A DNA stretch of 64,000 bases from the NCBI RefSeq assembly GCF_001625445.1, contig NZ_LWHG01000031.1, positions 62,001-126,000 of the forward strand, given 5' to 3'. The translations under genes were made by a program, and so were the position numbers. This DNA is from Haladaptatus sp. R4 (lineage in GTDB: Archaea > Halobacteriota > Halobacteria > Halobacteriales > Haladaptataceae). The first letter of the stretch is position 1. The number at the start of each line of letters is the position of its first letter. This document shows positions 18,387 to 28,175 of this stretch, one piece after another. The notes beneath the pieces were generated by a model. The model was not told the DNA's origin, made no database searches, and saw nothing but the letters and a program-made list of their open reading frames with translations.

Positions 18387-19495
18387 CTATTTCCGAAGAA
18401 TCAACCGAAGTACGTCCTCGTCCGCGAGTTCGTGTTCCACGCCGACCTGCTGTTCGTCGTGCTTGGCGCTCGGACCGCTGACGCGGGCGAAGCGGAACCG
18501 CTGCCCCAATTCCCCACCGAGGTAGTTGCAGGCGTCCTCGATGGTGCTGCCCTGCGGGAGGACGAGCGGTTCCTCGTAATCGACGCCGCGTCCGGGTTTG
18601 TCCATGTAGATCCGCATGAGACCGAGTTCCTCCCAAATCTTCTCACGGAGCGCGTCGAGACCCTTCTCCTTCTCGGCGCTGATGAACACGGATTCGTCCG
18701 GGTCGATGTCGTGGTCGCGGAGTTCCCCGCGGACTTTTTCGGCGTAGTCGTGCTCGATGAGGTCAACCTTGTTCACCGTGACCATCGACGGGAGGTAGAC
18801 GCGGTTGTCCATGATGCCGTCGATGAGGCGGTCGATGTCCACCGTTTCGCGCAGGGTGACGTTCGCGTTGACGTATCCACGCTCGCGGAGGATTTCTTTG
18901 ATGGCGTTCTCTGAGAGGTCCTGGTCCGCGCTGGACGTGACGCGGATACCGCCGCGGCCCTTCTTGGCGATGGAGATGCTGGGCGGCGTGGAGTCCAGCC
19001 GAATCTTGTTCTCGTACAGTTCCTCCTGCAAGCGTTCGTACTGGTCGATTTCGAAGACGGAGAGGACGAAGACGACGAGGTCGGCCGCACGAACCACGGA
19101 GAGGACCTCCTGTCCGCCACCGCGCCCGTGCGCGCACCTTCGATGAGCCCCGGCACGTCGAGGAGTTGAATGTTCGCTCCGTTGTACTGCAACATCCCGG
19201 GGTTCACGTTGAGCGTCGTGAACTCGTAGTCACCGACTTCGCTCTCCGCGGCGGTGAGCGAGTTCAACAGCGTCGATTTACCGACGCTGGGGAAGCCGAC
19301 GAAAGCGACGGTCGCGTCGCCCGTCTTCTCGACGGCGTACCCCTCTCCGCCACCGGCGGAGGACTGGTTCTGTAGCTTCTCCTTTTTCTCCGCGAGCTTC
19401 GCCTTCAGCCGACCGATGTGGCTCTCGGTGGACTTGTTGTAAGGCGTATCCGAGATTTCCTCGCGGAGTGCTTCGATTTCCTCCTCCAGTCCCAT
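18387..19495 (-). CDS. drg: DRG-family GTP-binding protein, interrupted by a one-base frameshift
   Basis: The start at MGLEEEIEAL opens a DRG GTPase. P-loop GFPSVGKST lies at about residues 67-75, switch II is LLDVPGLIEGA, then at about 19132 one base is missing and the next frame resumes as HGRGGGQEVLSVVRAADL, followed by NKVDLIEHD (NKxD) and a C-terminal TGS domain with LPQGSTIEDACNYLGGELG. Restored length is about 369 residues, normal for archaeal DRG. DRG proteins bind ribosomes and act in translation. The precise resumption suggests a sequence error. Confidence 0.88.
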
Positions 19496-19608
19496 TAGCA
19501 ACACGTCAGCCGTGACTGCCGAAAAACTTGTTCCTTCTCGTCAGCGGTATTTTGTCCCTTAATTCGACACGTTAATACGTTTCGGCCTGTCACATGATGT
19601 GAAGTCAA

Positions 19609-19821
19609 ATGCCGGACCCTGCCCGTCTCCGCGATAGCACGCAAATCGTCCTCCACCGCGACTCACTCGATGGGATCCGCTGCGAACTCGAACACAACTT
19701 CATGCTGACTATCGTTTCGGCGAGCGGCGAATGCGACGAGTGGCTCCGGCTCATCGGCAGTCCGGTCGAGATAAAGAACGCGAGTCAATTTTTGGGACGG
19801 CACGGCGTCAGCCTGCCGTAA
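19609..19821 (+). CDS. Small VNG_1110C-like protein
   Basis: The 70-residue protein, with IGSPVEIKNASQFLGRHGVS at the end, resembles the haloarchaeal VNG_1110C family as I remember it. In Halobacterium that gene also sits beside the ribosomal L11/L1 cluster, which matches the position here. Function unknown; it is soluble. Confidence 0.7.
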   Translation: MPDPARLRDSTQIVLHRDSLDGIRCELEHNFMLTIVSASGECDEWLRLIGSPVEIKNASQFLGRHGVSLP

Positions 19822-19950
19822 TCGGGTTTCAGCGGTCGTCGTATCCCTTCAGTGGTTAGGTGAACGGTTCTTACCCGCGGAGAGCCGATCCCACCGTTCT
19901 CCAGCACCCGAAAAGAAATCCTTAAAACTCCGGCGAGATTTCGGATACGT

Positions 19951-20427
19951 ATGGTAGATACGATAGAAGTACTCGTCCCCGGTGGACAGGCCAACCCCGG
20001 CCCACCACTCGGCCCGGAACTCGGCCCGACGGCGGTCAACGTGCAGGAAGTCGTCAACGAGATCAACGAGCAGACGGCTGCGTTCGACGGCACGGAAGTG
20101 CCGGTCACCGTCTTCGTCGAGGACGACGGCGGCTTCAGCCTCGAAATCGGTGTCCCGCCGACGGCGGCGCTCGTCAAGGACGAGGCCGGATTCGATACTG
20201 GCAGCGGCGAACCCCAGAAGGATTTCGTCGCCGACCTCTCCATCGACCAAGTGAAAAAGATCGCCGAACAGAAGAAACCCGACCTCCTCGCCTACGACAC
20301 GAAGAACGCGGCGAAGGAAGTCGTCGGAACGTGTGCCTCGCTCGGTGTCACCATCGAGGGCGACGACGCACGCGAGTTCAAAGCCAAAGTGGACGCCGGC
20401 GAGTACGACGACGCGCTCGCGGCGTAA
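19951..20427 (+). CDS. rpl11: Ribosomal protein uL11
   Basis: The 158-residue protein opens with IEVLVPGGQANPGPPLGPELG, the proline-rich L11 N-terminal domain that contacts 23S rRNA at the GTPase-associated centre, and ends with the RNA-binding domain (AAKEVVGTCASLGVTIEG). It is transcribed apart from rpl1-rpl10-rpl12; an unrelated gene of opposite strand lies between them. Confidence 0.96.
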   Translation: MVDTIEVLVPGGQANPGPPLGPELGPTAVNVQEVVNEINEQTAAFDGTEVPVTVFVEDDGGFSLEIGVPPTAALVKDEAGFDTGSGEPQKDFVADLSIDQVKKIAEQKKPDLLAYDTKNAAKEVVGTCASLGVTIEGDDAREFKAKVDAGEYDDALAA

Positions 20428-20440
20428 ACTGGATTCTTCT

Positions 20441-21187
20441 TCATATCCACAGCAGTATCGCGGAGTAGCCACCGGCACCGAGTGCGAACGCCCAGAAGCG
20501 ACTGCGCCGTTCTTCCGGGAGTTCTTCTTTGATGACGTTGAGGATGACGCCACCAGCGAGGAACGCAAAGAGGGTGTTCACGACGGCTTCGTCCACGTGC
20601 GTGGCGATACCGATTCCCCACCCAACGACGACGGCGGCGGCGAGCACCCAGCGGCCGACCCGGTCGTAGGTGTCCCGGTGGTGGTCCCGAAAGCCGTAAT
20701 CGTTGACGATGAAGTGAAGCGCCATGGCCGTCGCGTACAGCATGAGGCTGATGATTCCCGGTTGCTCCCGATGCACGAGCAGGTAGCCGATGAGCGCGTT
20801 GTACGTCGTGAACGCGCCGACGTGAATCCAGAAGACGCTCATGGTCGTCCCCGGTTGGGTGGTCTTTTCCGGATCGGTAGAACGATTCTCGTAGCCCGAT
20901 TCCTCCGCGAGTCGTTCCAATCCGTAGAACAGCGCGAACCCGCCGAGCGCGACGAGGAAGACGTGGCGCTCGAAGAATCCGGCGAGGAGCGGAACCGATT
21001 CGAGTATCGTCCCGCCCTTGAGTTCGGGGAGGACGTGGACGAAGACGTAGGCGACGGACGCGCCGCCAGCGATCGAGAGCCAGTAGTTTCGCGGTATCCC
21101 TCGAAACGCGCGTACCTGCCCGGCGCCGAGGTGCACGGACGCGAGCGTGATGGCCACGAGGCCGGTGAGAAGCGTCGATGTCGTCAT
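20441..21187 (-). CDS. Multi-helix membrane protein, possibly ZIP-like
   Basis: The start giving MTTSTLLTGL (248 residues) is preferred because 13 upstream codons look non-coding. Seven or eight hydrophobic segments are present. Conserved-looking His residues lie in helices (YVFVHVLPELKGG, WIHVGAFTTYNALIGYLL, LHFIVNDYGFRDHHRDTY), which recalls ZIP metal transporters, but the HxxxG/E signature is not clear, so the assignment is tentative. It converges on rpl11 with a 13-base gap and splits the usual ribosomal cluster. Confidence 0.65.
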   Translation of the reverse strand: MTTSTLLTGLVAITLASVHLGAGQVRAFRGIPRNYWLSIAGGASVAYVFVHVLPELKGGTILESVPLLAGFFERHVFLVALGGFALFYGLERLAEESGYENRSTDPEKTTQPGTTMSVFWIHVGAFTTYNALIGYLLVHREQPGIISLMLYATAMALHFIVNDYGFRDHHRDTYDRVGRWVLAAAVVVGWGIGIATHVDEAVVNTLFAFLAGGVILNVIKEELPEERRSRFWAFALGAGGYSAILLWI

Positions 21188-21294
21188 CGCTGTCTGTACG
21201 TGATTCGTGCCCAAACCGCAAACCAATGGTGGCTCGACGGGGTATCTCGCCGAAATAGTTCGACGGGTTTAAGTTCCGCATGCGTCAAATTCGG

Positions 21295-21359
21295 GTGAGA
21301 CAGGCATGGCCTGTTTCACTGACCCGTAGGAGCATTCCTGCGTACTACGGAGGTGAACG
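21295..21359 (+). promoter_or_regulatory. Probable L1-binding autoregulatory leader of rpl1-rpl10-rpl12
   Basis: A TATA-like TTTAAG at 21268-21273 puts the transcript start near 21295, so the mRNA would begin with a strong hairpin: GTGAGACAGGC (21295-21305), loop ATG, GCCTGTTTCAC (21309-21319), with one G-U pair. A second short stem (GTAGGA/TCCTGC) follows. Archaeal L1 is known to repress its own mRNA by binding a leader that mimics its 23S rRNA site; this leader fits in position and form, but binding is inferred. Confidence 0.6.
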
Positions 21360-21998
21360 ATGGCAAATAATGAGATAGAGCAAGCAGTCTCTCGCGCACT
21401 CGAGGACTCACCTGAGCGGAATTTCCGCGAAACGGTGGACCTCGCAATCAACTTGCGCGACCTCGATTTAAACGATCCGTCGAATCGTGTCGACGAGAGT
21501 ATCGTACTCCCGTCCGGAACCGGCCAAGATACCAAGATTGTCGTCTTCGCGGAGGGTGAGACAGCCCTTCGTGCGGAGGACGTCGCGGACGACGTTCTCT
21601 CGGGCGACGAACTGGAAGACTTGGGCGATGACAACGACGCGGCAAAGGACCTCGCGGACGAAACGGACTTCTTCATCGCCGAGGCGTCGATGATGCAAGA
21701 CATCGGTCGATACCTCGGTACCGTTCTCGGTCCGCGCGGTAAGATGCCGACGCCGTTGCAACCCGACGACGACGTCGTCGAGACCGTCAACCGGATGAAA
21801 AACACCGTCCAGCTTCGGAGCGGCGACCGACGAACGTTCCACACGCTCGTCGGCGCGGAAGACATGTCCGCCGAGGACATCTCCGACAACATCGACGTTA
21901 TCGTTCGGCGTCTTCACTCCAATCTGGAGAAAGGACCGCTCAACGTCGATACTATCTACGTGAAAACGACGATGGGACCGTCGGTGGAGGTTGCCTAG
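21360..21998 (+). CDS. rpl1: Ribosomal protein uL1
   Basis: The 212-residue protein shows the L1 two-domain fold, with [15 protein letters not shown] (about residues 119-133), the family signature, in the second domain. It binds the L1 stalk of 23S rRNA and probably its own mRNA leader. A GGAGGTGA Shine-Dalgarno-like sequence sits directly before the ATG, unusual among the many leaderless genes here. The stop is followed one base later by the rpl10 start. Confidence 0.96.
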   Translation: MANNEIEQAVSRALEDSPERNFRETVDLAINLRDLDLNDPSNRVDESIVLPSGTGQDTKIVVFAEGETALRAEDVADDVLSGDELEDLGDDNDAAKDLADETDFFIAEASMMQDIGRYLGTVLGPRGKMPTPLQPDDDVVETVNRMKNTVQLRSGDRRTFHTLVGAEDMSAEDISDNIDVIVRRLHSNLEKGPLNVDTIYVKTTMGPSVEVA

Positions 21999-21999
21999 A

Positions 22000-23033
22000 A
22001 TGTCCGCAGAAGCCGAACACAAGACAGAGCACATTCCGGAGTGGAAGCGCGAGGAAGTCGCTGAGCTGACGGATTTCGTCGAGAACTACAACAGTGTCGG
22101 CGTCGTCAACATCACCGGCATTCCGAGCAAACAGCTCCAGAACATGCGCCGCGGTCTTCACGGAAGCGCGGAACTTCGCGTCAGCCGTAACACGCTGGTG
22201 CAGCGCGCGCTCGACGCCGTGGGCGGTGGCTTCGAAGACCTGGAGGAGTACATCACGGGCCAAATCGGCCTTATCGGGACGAACGACAACCCGTTCGGCC
22301 TGTACAAGGAACTGGAAGACTCGAAGAGTCCGGCACCGATCTCGGCCGGTGAGGTCTCCCCGAACGACATCCTCATCCCCGAGGGTGACACGGGTGTCGA
22401 CCCCGGACCGTTCGTCGGCGAACTCCAGCAAGCCGGAGCATCCGCACGGATCATGGATGGCTCCATCCACGTGACCGAGGACAGCCTCGTCGCGGAGGAA
22501 GGCGACGAGGTTTCGCAGGAACTCGCGAACGTCCTCGCCGAACTCGGTATGGAGCCGAAAGAGGTCGGTCTCGACCTGCGCGCCGTCTATTCGGACGGCG
22601 TCATGTTCGAGTCGGACGAACTCGCCATCGACGTGGACGAGTACCGCACGGACATCGAGACGGCTGCGGCCTTTGCCCGCAACCTCTCGGTCAACGCCGT
22701 GTACCCGACCGAGCAGACCGCACCGCTGCTCATTTCGAAGGCCACGGGCGAGGCCAAGAGCCTCGCCTGCAGGCCGAAATCGAGAGCCCGGACGTCGTGC
22801 CGGACCTCGTGAGCAAAGCGGACGCACAACTGCGCGGACTTGCCGCACAAATCGACGACGAGGACGCGCTGCCTGAGGAGCTTCGCGGTGTCGAAGCACC
22901 CGCAACGGGCGGCGTGGCCGAGGAAGAAGAATCGACTGACGAAGAAGCAACTGAAGCCGAGCCTGAAGACGATGACGACGACGATGATGACGACGAAGAC
23001 GCAGGCGCAGGTCTCGGCGCGATGTTCGGATAA
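22000..23033 (+). CDS. rpl10: Ribosomal protein uL10 (P0), interrupted by a one-base frameshift
   Basis: The start at [11 protein letters not shown] leads into the P0 rRNA-binding domain ([13 protein letters not shown]) and then helical region [12 protein letters not shown]. At about 22765 one G is missing; the next frame continues with [17 protein letters not shown], a long Asp/Glu tail and the ending [10 protein letters not shown] that binds elongation factors. Restored length is about 344 residues, normal for haloarchaea. P0 is essential for the ribosomal stalk, so a true null is not credible; sequence error is the likely cause. Confidence 0.92.
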
Positions 23034-23042
23034 TTACTAACC

Positions 23043-23366
23043 ATGGAATACATCTACGCAGCACTCATCCTGAACGAATCGGGCGAAGAGATCAACGAAG
23101 ACAACCTCACGGACGTGCTCGACGCTGCTGGCGTCGACGTCGAAGAGTCCCGCGTCAAGGCGCTCGTCGCCGCACTCGAAGACGTGGACATCGAGGAGGC
23201 CGTCGAACAGGCCGCCGCCGTCCCCGCTGGTGGTGCCGCTGCACCTGCCGGTGGCGACGACGAAGGCGCTGCTGACGAAGCCGAAGAAGAGGAAGCCGCT
23301 GAAGAAGAAGAAGACGACGAGGACGAGGACGCCGGTGGCGAGGGCCTCGGCGAACTCTTCGGCTAA
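23043..23366 (+). CDS. rpl12: Ribosomal protein P1 (archaeal L12)
   Basis: The 107-residue protein starts [14 protein letters not shown], the archaeal P1 dimerisation domain, followed by an Ala/Gly hinge, a strongly acidic stretch and the shared C-terminal tail EGLGELFG, which recruits translation factors. It is 9 bases after rpl10 and ends the operon. Confidence 0.96.
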   Translation: MEYIYAALILNESGEEINEDNLTDVLDAAGVDVEESRVKALVAALEDVDIEEAVEQAAAVPAGGAAAPAGGDDEGAADEAEEEEAAEEEEDDEDEDAGGEGLGELFG

Positions 23367-23519
23367 ACGCGACGACTTCAACTCGAACACTTTCTTTCGG
23401 ACGCCGCGTGGAGAGCGACGGCGTTCGCGGACGTGACCGACGGGATGGTTCTGCGGTTTCGACGTGATTGCTGGAGAGTGGACGTTCGTGTTCGAGGGGT
23501 CGGGCGTGAAGGAGGAGTT

Positions 23520-24710
23520 CTATTCCCGCAGATACGCCACGACTTCGTCCGGGTCCGCCGACAGGCCGCCGCCCTGTGCGAACGCCGGACTGCCGCCACC
23601 GCCGCCGCCGAACTCGGCTGTTACGTCGTCCACCACGTCGCCAGCATCGACCTCGCCAGCAGTACCGACGACGATGAACGTCGAACCGTCCTTTCCGGCG
23701 AGCGCGACCACGTCGGCCGTCTCGCCCGCGAGTTCCCGTACCCTGTCGCTCAGTTCGTTCGGGCCGACGCCGTCGATGGTTCCGACCAGCCACTCGTGAC
23801 CGTTCCGGACGACGGTCTCCTCCGCGAGTTCCGCGATGGTCGCCCCGACGAGTTGCGATTTCGCGTCGGCCACCTCGGCTTCGAGTGCATCGATTTCGTC
23901 GGTGAGACGGGCGATTTCGTCGGGTAGATCTCCGATTCCGGTGCCCGCGGTTCGTGCGGCGTCCAGCGCGCTCAGTTTCTCCTCCGTCCGCGTGCGGATG
24001 GCTGGCGGGCCGACGGCGAACTCCACGCGCGTCATGCCCTCGCCGGGGTTCGACCGGTCGAGGATCGTCACCGGGCCGATTTCGCGGGTGTTCTCGACGT
24101 GCGTGCCGCCACAGGCCGCCACGTCCCAGCCGTCGATATCGACCACGCGAACCGTGTTCGAACCGCTCAACACGCCCTCTTCCGTTTTGGTGTTGAACGC
24201 GATTTCCTCCCGTTCCAGCGCTTCCTCCTTCGGGAGTTGTTCCCACGAAATGGGTATCGAGTCCCATACCGCGCGGTTCGTCAGGCGTTCGAGTTCCGCG
24301 AGAACCCCGTCGTCGATGTCCGTCGAGGTCTGGAAATCGACGCGAATCTTCTCCTCGCCGATGTCGAAGCCACCGTAGCCGAGATCGTCCAAGATTCGCC
24401 GACCCGCACCGTACAGGACGTGACTCGCCGTGTGCGAGCGCATGCAGTAGGTGCGAAACTCCTCGTCGATCTGGCCGTTGATTTCGTCCCCCTCGGCGAA
24501 GTCGGGCGTCGTTTCGAGGCTGTGAACCACCTCGCCGTCTCGTTTCTGTACGTCCACGACTTGAATCCCGTCGAGCGTTCCCCTATCGGCCGGTTGGCCG
24601 CCGCTCTCGGCGTAAAAATACGTCTCCGAAAGGACGATATCGGTGCCATCGACGGCCGAAACGGTCGCCTCGAAGCTCGTTCGATACGGCTCTGCTGGCG
24701 CGTGAGTCAT
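23520..24710 (-). CDS. alaX: Alanyl-tRNA editing protein AlaX-L with DHHA1 domain
   Basis: The 396-residue protein (start MTHAPAEPYR) lacks the aminoacylation core of AlaRS but has the editing domain: the zinc/editing motif RSHTASHVLYGAG (HxxxH, about residues 91-103) and CGGTHVENTREIG (CxxxH). A coiled-coil spacer (about 265-300) leads to a C-terminal DHHA1 domain with GGGGGGSPAFAQGGG. It removes serine or glycine mischarged on tRNA-Ala. It runs opposite to the ribosomal operon. Confidence 0.9.
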   Translation of the reverse strand: MTHAPAEPYRTSFEATVSAVDGTDIVLSETYFYAESGGQPADRGTLDGIQVVDVQKRDGEVVHSLETTPDFAEGDEINGQIDEEFRTYCMRSHTASHVLYGAGRRILDDLGYGGFDIGEEKIRVDFQTSTDIDDGVLAELERLTNRAVWDSIPISWEQLPKEEALEREEIAFNTKTEEGVLSGSNTVRVVDIDGWDVAACGGTHVENTREIGPVTILDRSNPGEGMTRVEFAVGPPAIRTRTEEKLSALDAARTAGTGIGDLPDEIARLTDEIDALEAEVADAKSQLVGATIAELAEETVVRNGHEWLVGTIDGVGPNELSDRVRELAGETADVVALAGKDGSTFIVVGTAGEVDAGDVVDDVTAEFGGGGGGSPAFAQGGGLSADPDEVVAYLRE

Positions 24711-24742
24711 ACCCGTTCGTGCGAAACGGGCGGACAAAAACG

Positions 24743-25261
24743 CTACGCCGACTCCGACAACGTCAGGTCGAGGCGCTCCTCCAGCGCCTCGATGACCGAC
24801 CCGCCGACGCTCGCGCGGTTGGCTCGACTCTGTTCGACTGCGAGCAGGTCGTCTTCATCGATTCCGAGTTCGTCCGCGAGTTCGCCGGACTGCAGTCCGG
24901 CCTCCTGTCGTGCCTCGACGACGCGGTCGCCGTAGTCGGAGACGAGATACGGGAGCGGGTCGCTGTCGTAGCTCGTCCCTTCCTCTTCCCAGTGGCGTGC
25001 ATCTCCCTTGCGGGCGTCGTCCATGCGCGCCGTGCGCTGTGCGGCGCGCCGTTTGCGATCCTGCTCGCTCAACTGGTTTCCGCCCGTTTTCCGCTCTTCC
25101 TTCGGTTCCGCGGCGTCGTTGTGACTCGCGCAGTCCTTGCAGACCTGCAGGGTTGCGCCTGCGACACTCGCCTCGGTCAGCGAGTCGGAGGCTTTCCCGC
25201 AGAGTTCACAGGAACCGCCGCTACCGTTTCCGGACGAGTTCCCGGTCGAGTATTTGGCCAT
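24743..25261 (-). CDS. Multiprotein bridging factor aMBF1
   Basis: The 172-residue protein has an N-terminal zinc ribbon (CELCGKA, about residue 18, and CKDCASH, about 41), a charged linker, and a C-terminal Cro-type helix-turn-helix (about 105-165: EARQEAGLQSGELADELGID, LLAVEQSRAN). This is the archaeal MBF1 layout, a general transcription or ribosome-linked factor. The stop is 32 bases before alaX's start on the same strand. Confidence 0.88.
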   Translation of the reverse strand: MAKYSTGNSSGNGSGGSCELCGKASDSLTEASVAGATLQVCKDCASHNDAAEPKEERKTGGNQLSEQDRKRRAAQRTARMDDARKGDARHWEEEGTSYDSDPLPYLVSDYGDRVVEARQEAGLQSGELADELGIDEDDLLAVEQSRANRASVGGSVIEALEERLDLTLSESA

Positions 25262-25369
25262 ACCCCCGTTAGGAAGGGACTACATTTCAATATCGCGTTT
25301 GATTTCCGGAGCAAAGTGCGCCCGAACGCTTATCCACGACCTCGTCGTGGTCGTTTCGAGGTATCGAAG

Positions 25370-25573
25370 ATGCTCAGCGCACGAAATCGACTCGACGGAG
25401 AAGTGGTGGCGGTGGAAACGGGCGACGTAACCGCGGAAGTGATTCTGGACGTCGGTGACGACGAGGTCGCCGCCGTCATCACCCGCGAATCGGCCGAGAA
25501 CCTCGAAATCGAGGAGGGGATGGAACTGACCGCCGTGGTCAAGGCGACAGACGTGATGGTCCGGTCGGACTGA
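25370..25573 (+). CDS. Mop/TOBE molybdate-binding-like protein
   Basis: The 67-residue product begins MLSARNRLDGEVVAVETG and ends with VVKATDVMVRSD, the standard single Mop domain of small molybdopterin-binding proteins. These bind molybdate or tungstate and act in storage or regulation. A sequence upstream in the same frame is not coding-like, so the ATG at 25370 is the start. It converges closely (3 bases) on the next small membrane gene. Confidence 0.82.
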   Translation: MLSARNRLDGEVVAVETGDVTAEVILDVGDDEVAAVITRESAENLEIEEGMELTAVVKATDVMVRSD

Positions 25574-25576
25574 AAC

Positions 25577-25771
25577 TCATCGCTCCATCGACGCGGCGAT
25601 TCGTTCGACGGCACGGACGAGTCGCCAGAACAGGTACAGTCCGATGAGCGGGAAAACGATACCGAACCACGCGAAGAACCGCTGATTGATGAAAATGCTG
25701 TATAGGAAGGTGAGGATTGCGACGCCGATAATCGTCCAAATGAGGTACTGTTCATCGATATTCTCGGACAT
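25577..25771 (-). CDS. Small two-helix membrane protein
   Basis: The start at MSENIDEQYL gives 64 residues with two hydrophobic segments (about 9-25 and 30-50). A longer reading would run into the promoter of the isomerase gene. Function unknown. Confidence 0.6.
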   Translation of the reverse strand: MSENIDEQYLIWTIIGVAILTFLYSIFINQRFFAWFGIVFPLIGLYLFWRLVRAVERIAASMER

Positions 25772-25934
25772 ATTTATGTCGAATATCAAATCGGATATAG
25801 AGGTACCGATGCGAGAGCGAGTATCGGATTTCCTGACTTCGGGCCGAAACGGCCCGTGGTAAGTTTGGAACGCCGATTCCCCCACGAGAATCCGAATCAG
25901 GTATTTGATGGGGGTCTCTCCGTAGGAGTACATC

Positions 25935-27011
25935 ATGGAACCAGAAACGTCCGACCGAAAGGACGATCACATCGAGATCATACTCGAAGAGGACGTCGAG
26001 ACGCCCGGCAGCGGGTTTTCCGACGTACAGTTGATCCACGAGGCGCTCCCCGAGATTCATCGTGACGACATCGACACGTCCATCGAATTCTGCGGTCACG
26101 AACTCGCCGCCCCCATCGTCATCGAGAGCATGACCGGCGGCCATCCGAACACGACGAAGATCAATCGAGCGTTGGCGCAGGCAGCACAGGAGACTGGGAT
26201 CGCGATGGGCGTCGGCAGTCAACGTGCAGGGTTGGAGAAACCCGATGACGAGGCACTCATGGAGTCGTTCACCGTCGTTCGGGACGTCGCGCCCGATGCG
26301 TTCCTCTACGGCAACATCGGTGCGGCACAGCTCGCGGAGTACGGCGTCGAAGGCGTCGAACGAGCAGTCGAGATGATCGACGCCGACGCGATGGCGATTC
26401 ACCTCAACTTCCTACAGGAAGCCGCACAGCCGGAAGGCGATATCGACGCGCGGGACTGTCTCCAGCAGGTCGAAACGGTCGCGTCCGAGCTGAGCGTCCC
26501 CGTCATCGTCAAGGAGACGGGGAGCGGGATTTCGAACGCGACCGCACGGCGGCTTACCGACGCCGGTGCCGACGTCCTCGACGTTGCGGGCAAGGGCGGA
26601 ACGACGTGGTCCGGCGTCGAGGCGTATCGGGCGAGTGCGGTCGGTGCGGACCGTCACGCGAAGATCGGGAACCTGTTCCGGAGTTGGGGGATTCCGACCG
26701 CCGTCAGCACCGTCGAAGCCGCGAACGCACACTCCTGTGTCGTCGCCAGTGGCGGCGTCAGGTCCGGACTCGATATCGCCAAAGCGATCGCACTGGGCGC
26801 ACAGGCGGGCGGCCTGGCGAAACCGTTCCTCCAACCGGCGGGCCGCGGGTCCGAAGCGGTTATCGACCTGATCGGCGACCTCCGCGCGGAACTGACGACC
26901 GCGATGTTCGTTTCTGGGTCGAGTTCCGTCGCGGAGTTACAGGAGACGGAGTACGTCCTCCTCGGTCGAACCAAGGAGTTCATCGACCAACGTCGAGACG
27001 GTGGACAATAG
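25935..27011 (+). CDS. fni: Type 2 isopentenyl-diphosphate isomerase (FMN-dependent)
   Basis: The 358-residue protein converts isopentenyl and dimethylallyl diphosphate, the entry step to archaeal isoprenoid lipids. Family features are [10 protein letters not shown] at the start, MTGGHP near 72, [10 protein letters not shown] near 93, [14 protein letters not shown] (about 156-169) with the catalytic Gln, and [14 protein letters not shown]. Length is normal. Its stop overlaps the SH3-like gene start by 11 bases, so the two are probably co-translated. Confidence 0.93.
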   Translation: MEPETSDRKDDHIEIILEEDVETPGSGFSDVQLIHEALPEIHRDDIDTSIEFCGHELAAPIVIESMTGGHPNTTKINRALAQAAQETGIAMGVGSQRAGLEKPDDEALMESFTVVRDVAPDAFLYGNIGAAQLAEYGVEGVERAVEMIDADAMAIHLNFLQEAAQPEGDIDARDCLQQVETVASELSVPVIVKETGSGISNATARRLTDAGADVLDVAGKGGTTWSGVEAYRASAVGADRHAKIGNLFRSWGIPTAVSTVEAANAHSCVVASGGVRSGLDIAKAIALGAQAGGLAKPFLQPAGRGSEAVIDLIGDLRAELTTAMFVSGSSSVAELQETEYVLLGRTKEFIDQRRDGGQ

Positions 27012-27369
27012 CGCCGTGAACCCCGACGAGAGCGGAACGTATCGAGTGACCGAGGCGCACGAGTCCGAGTTCCCCGATCCGATCACGGTTTCGAAGGGCG
27101 ACGAAATCGAAGTGAGTGAACGGGATACCGAGTGGGACGGTTGGCTCTGGTGTGTCGATTCGGCGGGCAGGGAGGGATGGATACCCGCGTCGTACGTCTC
27201 GTGTCGAAACGGGACCGGAACCTGTCTCGCCGACTACACCGCCACCGAACTGACGGTCTCGGTCGGCGAACAGGTCGTCTCACACGGGTCCCTTGGCGGG
27301 TGGCAGTGGTGTGAAACGCCGGATGGCGCAGAGGGGTGGATCCCATCGCGGAACCTTCGAAAAACGTGA
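27001..27369 (+). CDS. Protein with two SH3-like domains
   Basis: The GTG start overlapping the isomerase stop gives 122 residues; a second GTG 15 bases on is an alternative. Two repeats of a variant SH3 fold are visible: [21 protein letters not shown] and [21 protein letters not shown] share the W-x-W-C ... G-W-I-P pattern. Such domains bind proline-rich peptides or, in the SH3b form, cell wall, but no signal peptide is seen, so a cytosolic role is likely. Function unknown. Confidence 0.75.
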   Translation: MDNSAVNPDESGTYRVTEAHESEFPDPITVSKGDEIEVSERDTEWDGWLWCVDSAGREGWIPASYVSCRNGTGTCLADYTATELTVSVGEQVVSHGSLGGWQWCETPDGAEGWIPSRNLRKT

Positions 27370-27420
27370 TAGTTCGGCCGGAATCGACAGACGGTTTACC
27401 CGCTTGGCGCTACGAGGAGT

Positions 27421-27822
27421 ATGGACGAGTTCGGCTACACGACGGACATCGAAGTACGCTATCGTGACCTCGACACGATGGGACACGTCAACAACGCCAT
27501 CTACGTGACGTTCCTCGAACAGTCGCGAGTCGATTACTTCGAGGACGTTCTCGGCATCTCACCCACCGACATCTCCGGCGTCATCGCCCATCTCGAAATC
27601 GATTATCTCCGGTCGATCACGGCCGAGGACGACGTAACCGTCGCCATGCGCGTCACGGACATGGGCACCACCAGCGTCACGATGGAACAGGAGATTCGCG
27701 CGGGGGGCGAACCGGCCGCCACCGCCGAAATCGTGCAGGTCGTGTTCGACGAGAACGGGGAGGAACCGCGACCCATCCCATCCGAGTGGCGCGACAGGAT
27801 CGCCACGCACGAAGGACTCTGA
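27421..27822 (+). CDS. Acyl-CoA thioesterase, 4HBT (YbgC/FadM) family
   Basis: The 133-residue hot-dog fold protein has RYRDLDTMGHVNNAIYVTFLE (about 13-33), where the Asp of the YbgC-type active site is present, then the helix SRVDYFEDVLG. It would hydrolyse acyl-CoA thioesters; the natural substrate is unknown. It stands as a single gene 51 bases after the SH3-type gene. Confidence 0.87.
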   Translation: MDEFGYTTDIEVRYRDLDTMGHVNNAIYVTFLEQSRVDYFEDVLGISPTDISGVIAHLEIDYLRSITAEDDVTVAMRVTDMGTTSVTMEQEIRAGGEPAATAEIVQVVFDENGEEPRPIPSEWRDRIATHEGL

Positions 27823-27961
27823 CGGCTATCGCTACGTTTTGGGAGTTTCCGTTTCGCGAACCGAGCTAGCCGGTGCTACCGGACCATACTTCGAGAGAAA
27901 ACGAACCAGTTGAGGCTGGTCAAGAATTGTTTCGTGTAGGAATTGTGCGTGGGTGATGTCC

Positions 27962-28083
27962 CGGGAACTGTCCACAGTTCCCGCGGACCCACGAGAACAG
28001 GGTTCTCGTGGATGTCCTCGAAGGAGATCACCTGCATCGTGTTCGGCGGTTACACCGCCTCACGTGTTCGCGGCAAAGCCGCG
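27962..28083. repeat. Cluster of four perfect hairpins next to tRNA-Leu
   Basis: Four perfect inverted repeats follow one another: CGGGAACTGT/ACAGTTCCCG (27962-27983), CCACGAGAAC/GTTCTCGTGG (27989-28011), GGCGGT/ACCGCC (28045-28059) and CGCGGC/GCCGCG (28069-28083), with loops of two to three bases. The stretch ends 8 bases from the tRNA 3' end. It could be a processed structured RNA, a terminator array or a remnant mobile-element end. Confidence 0.7.
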
Positions 28084-28090
28084 CATGCGA

Positions 28091-28175
<85 letters not shown>

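Noticed and set aside
27876-28037. Minus-strand 53-codon frame over the hairpin block
   Set aside because: Its sequence lacks haloarchaeal acidity and the perfect hairpins explain the base pattern better than coding does.
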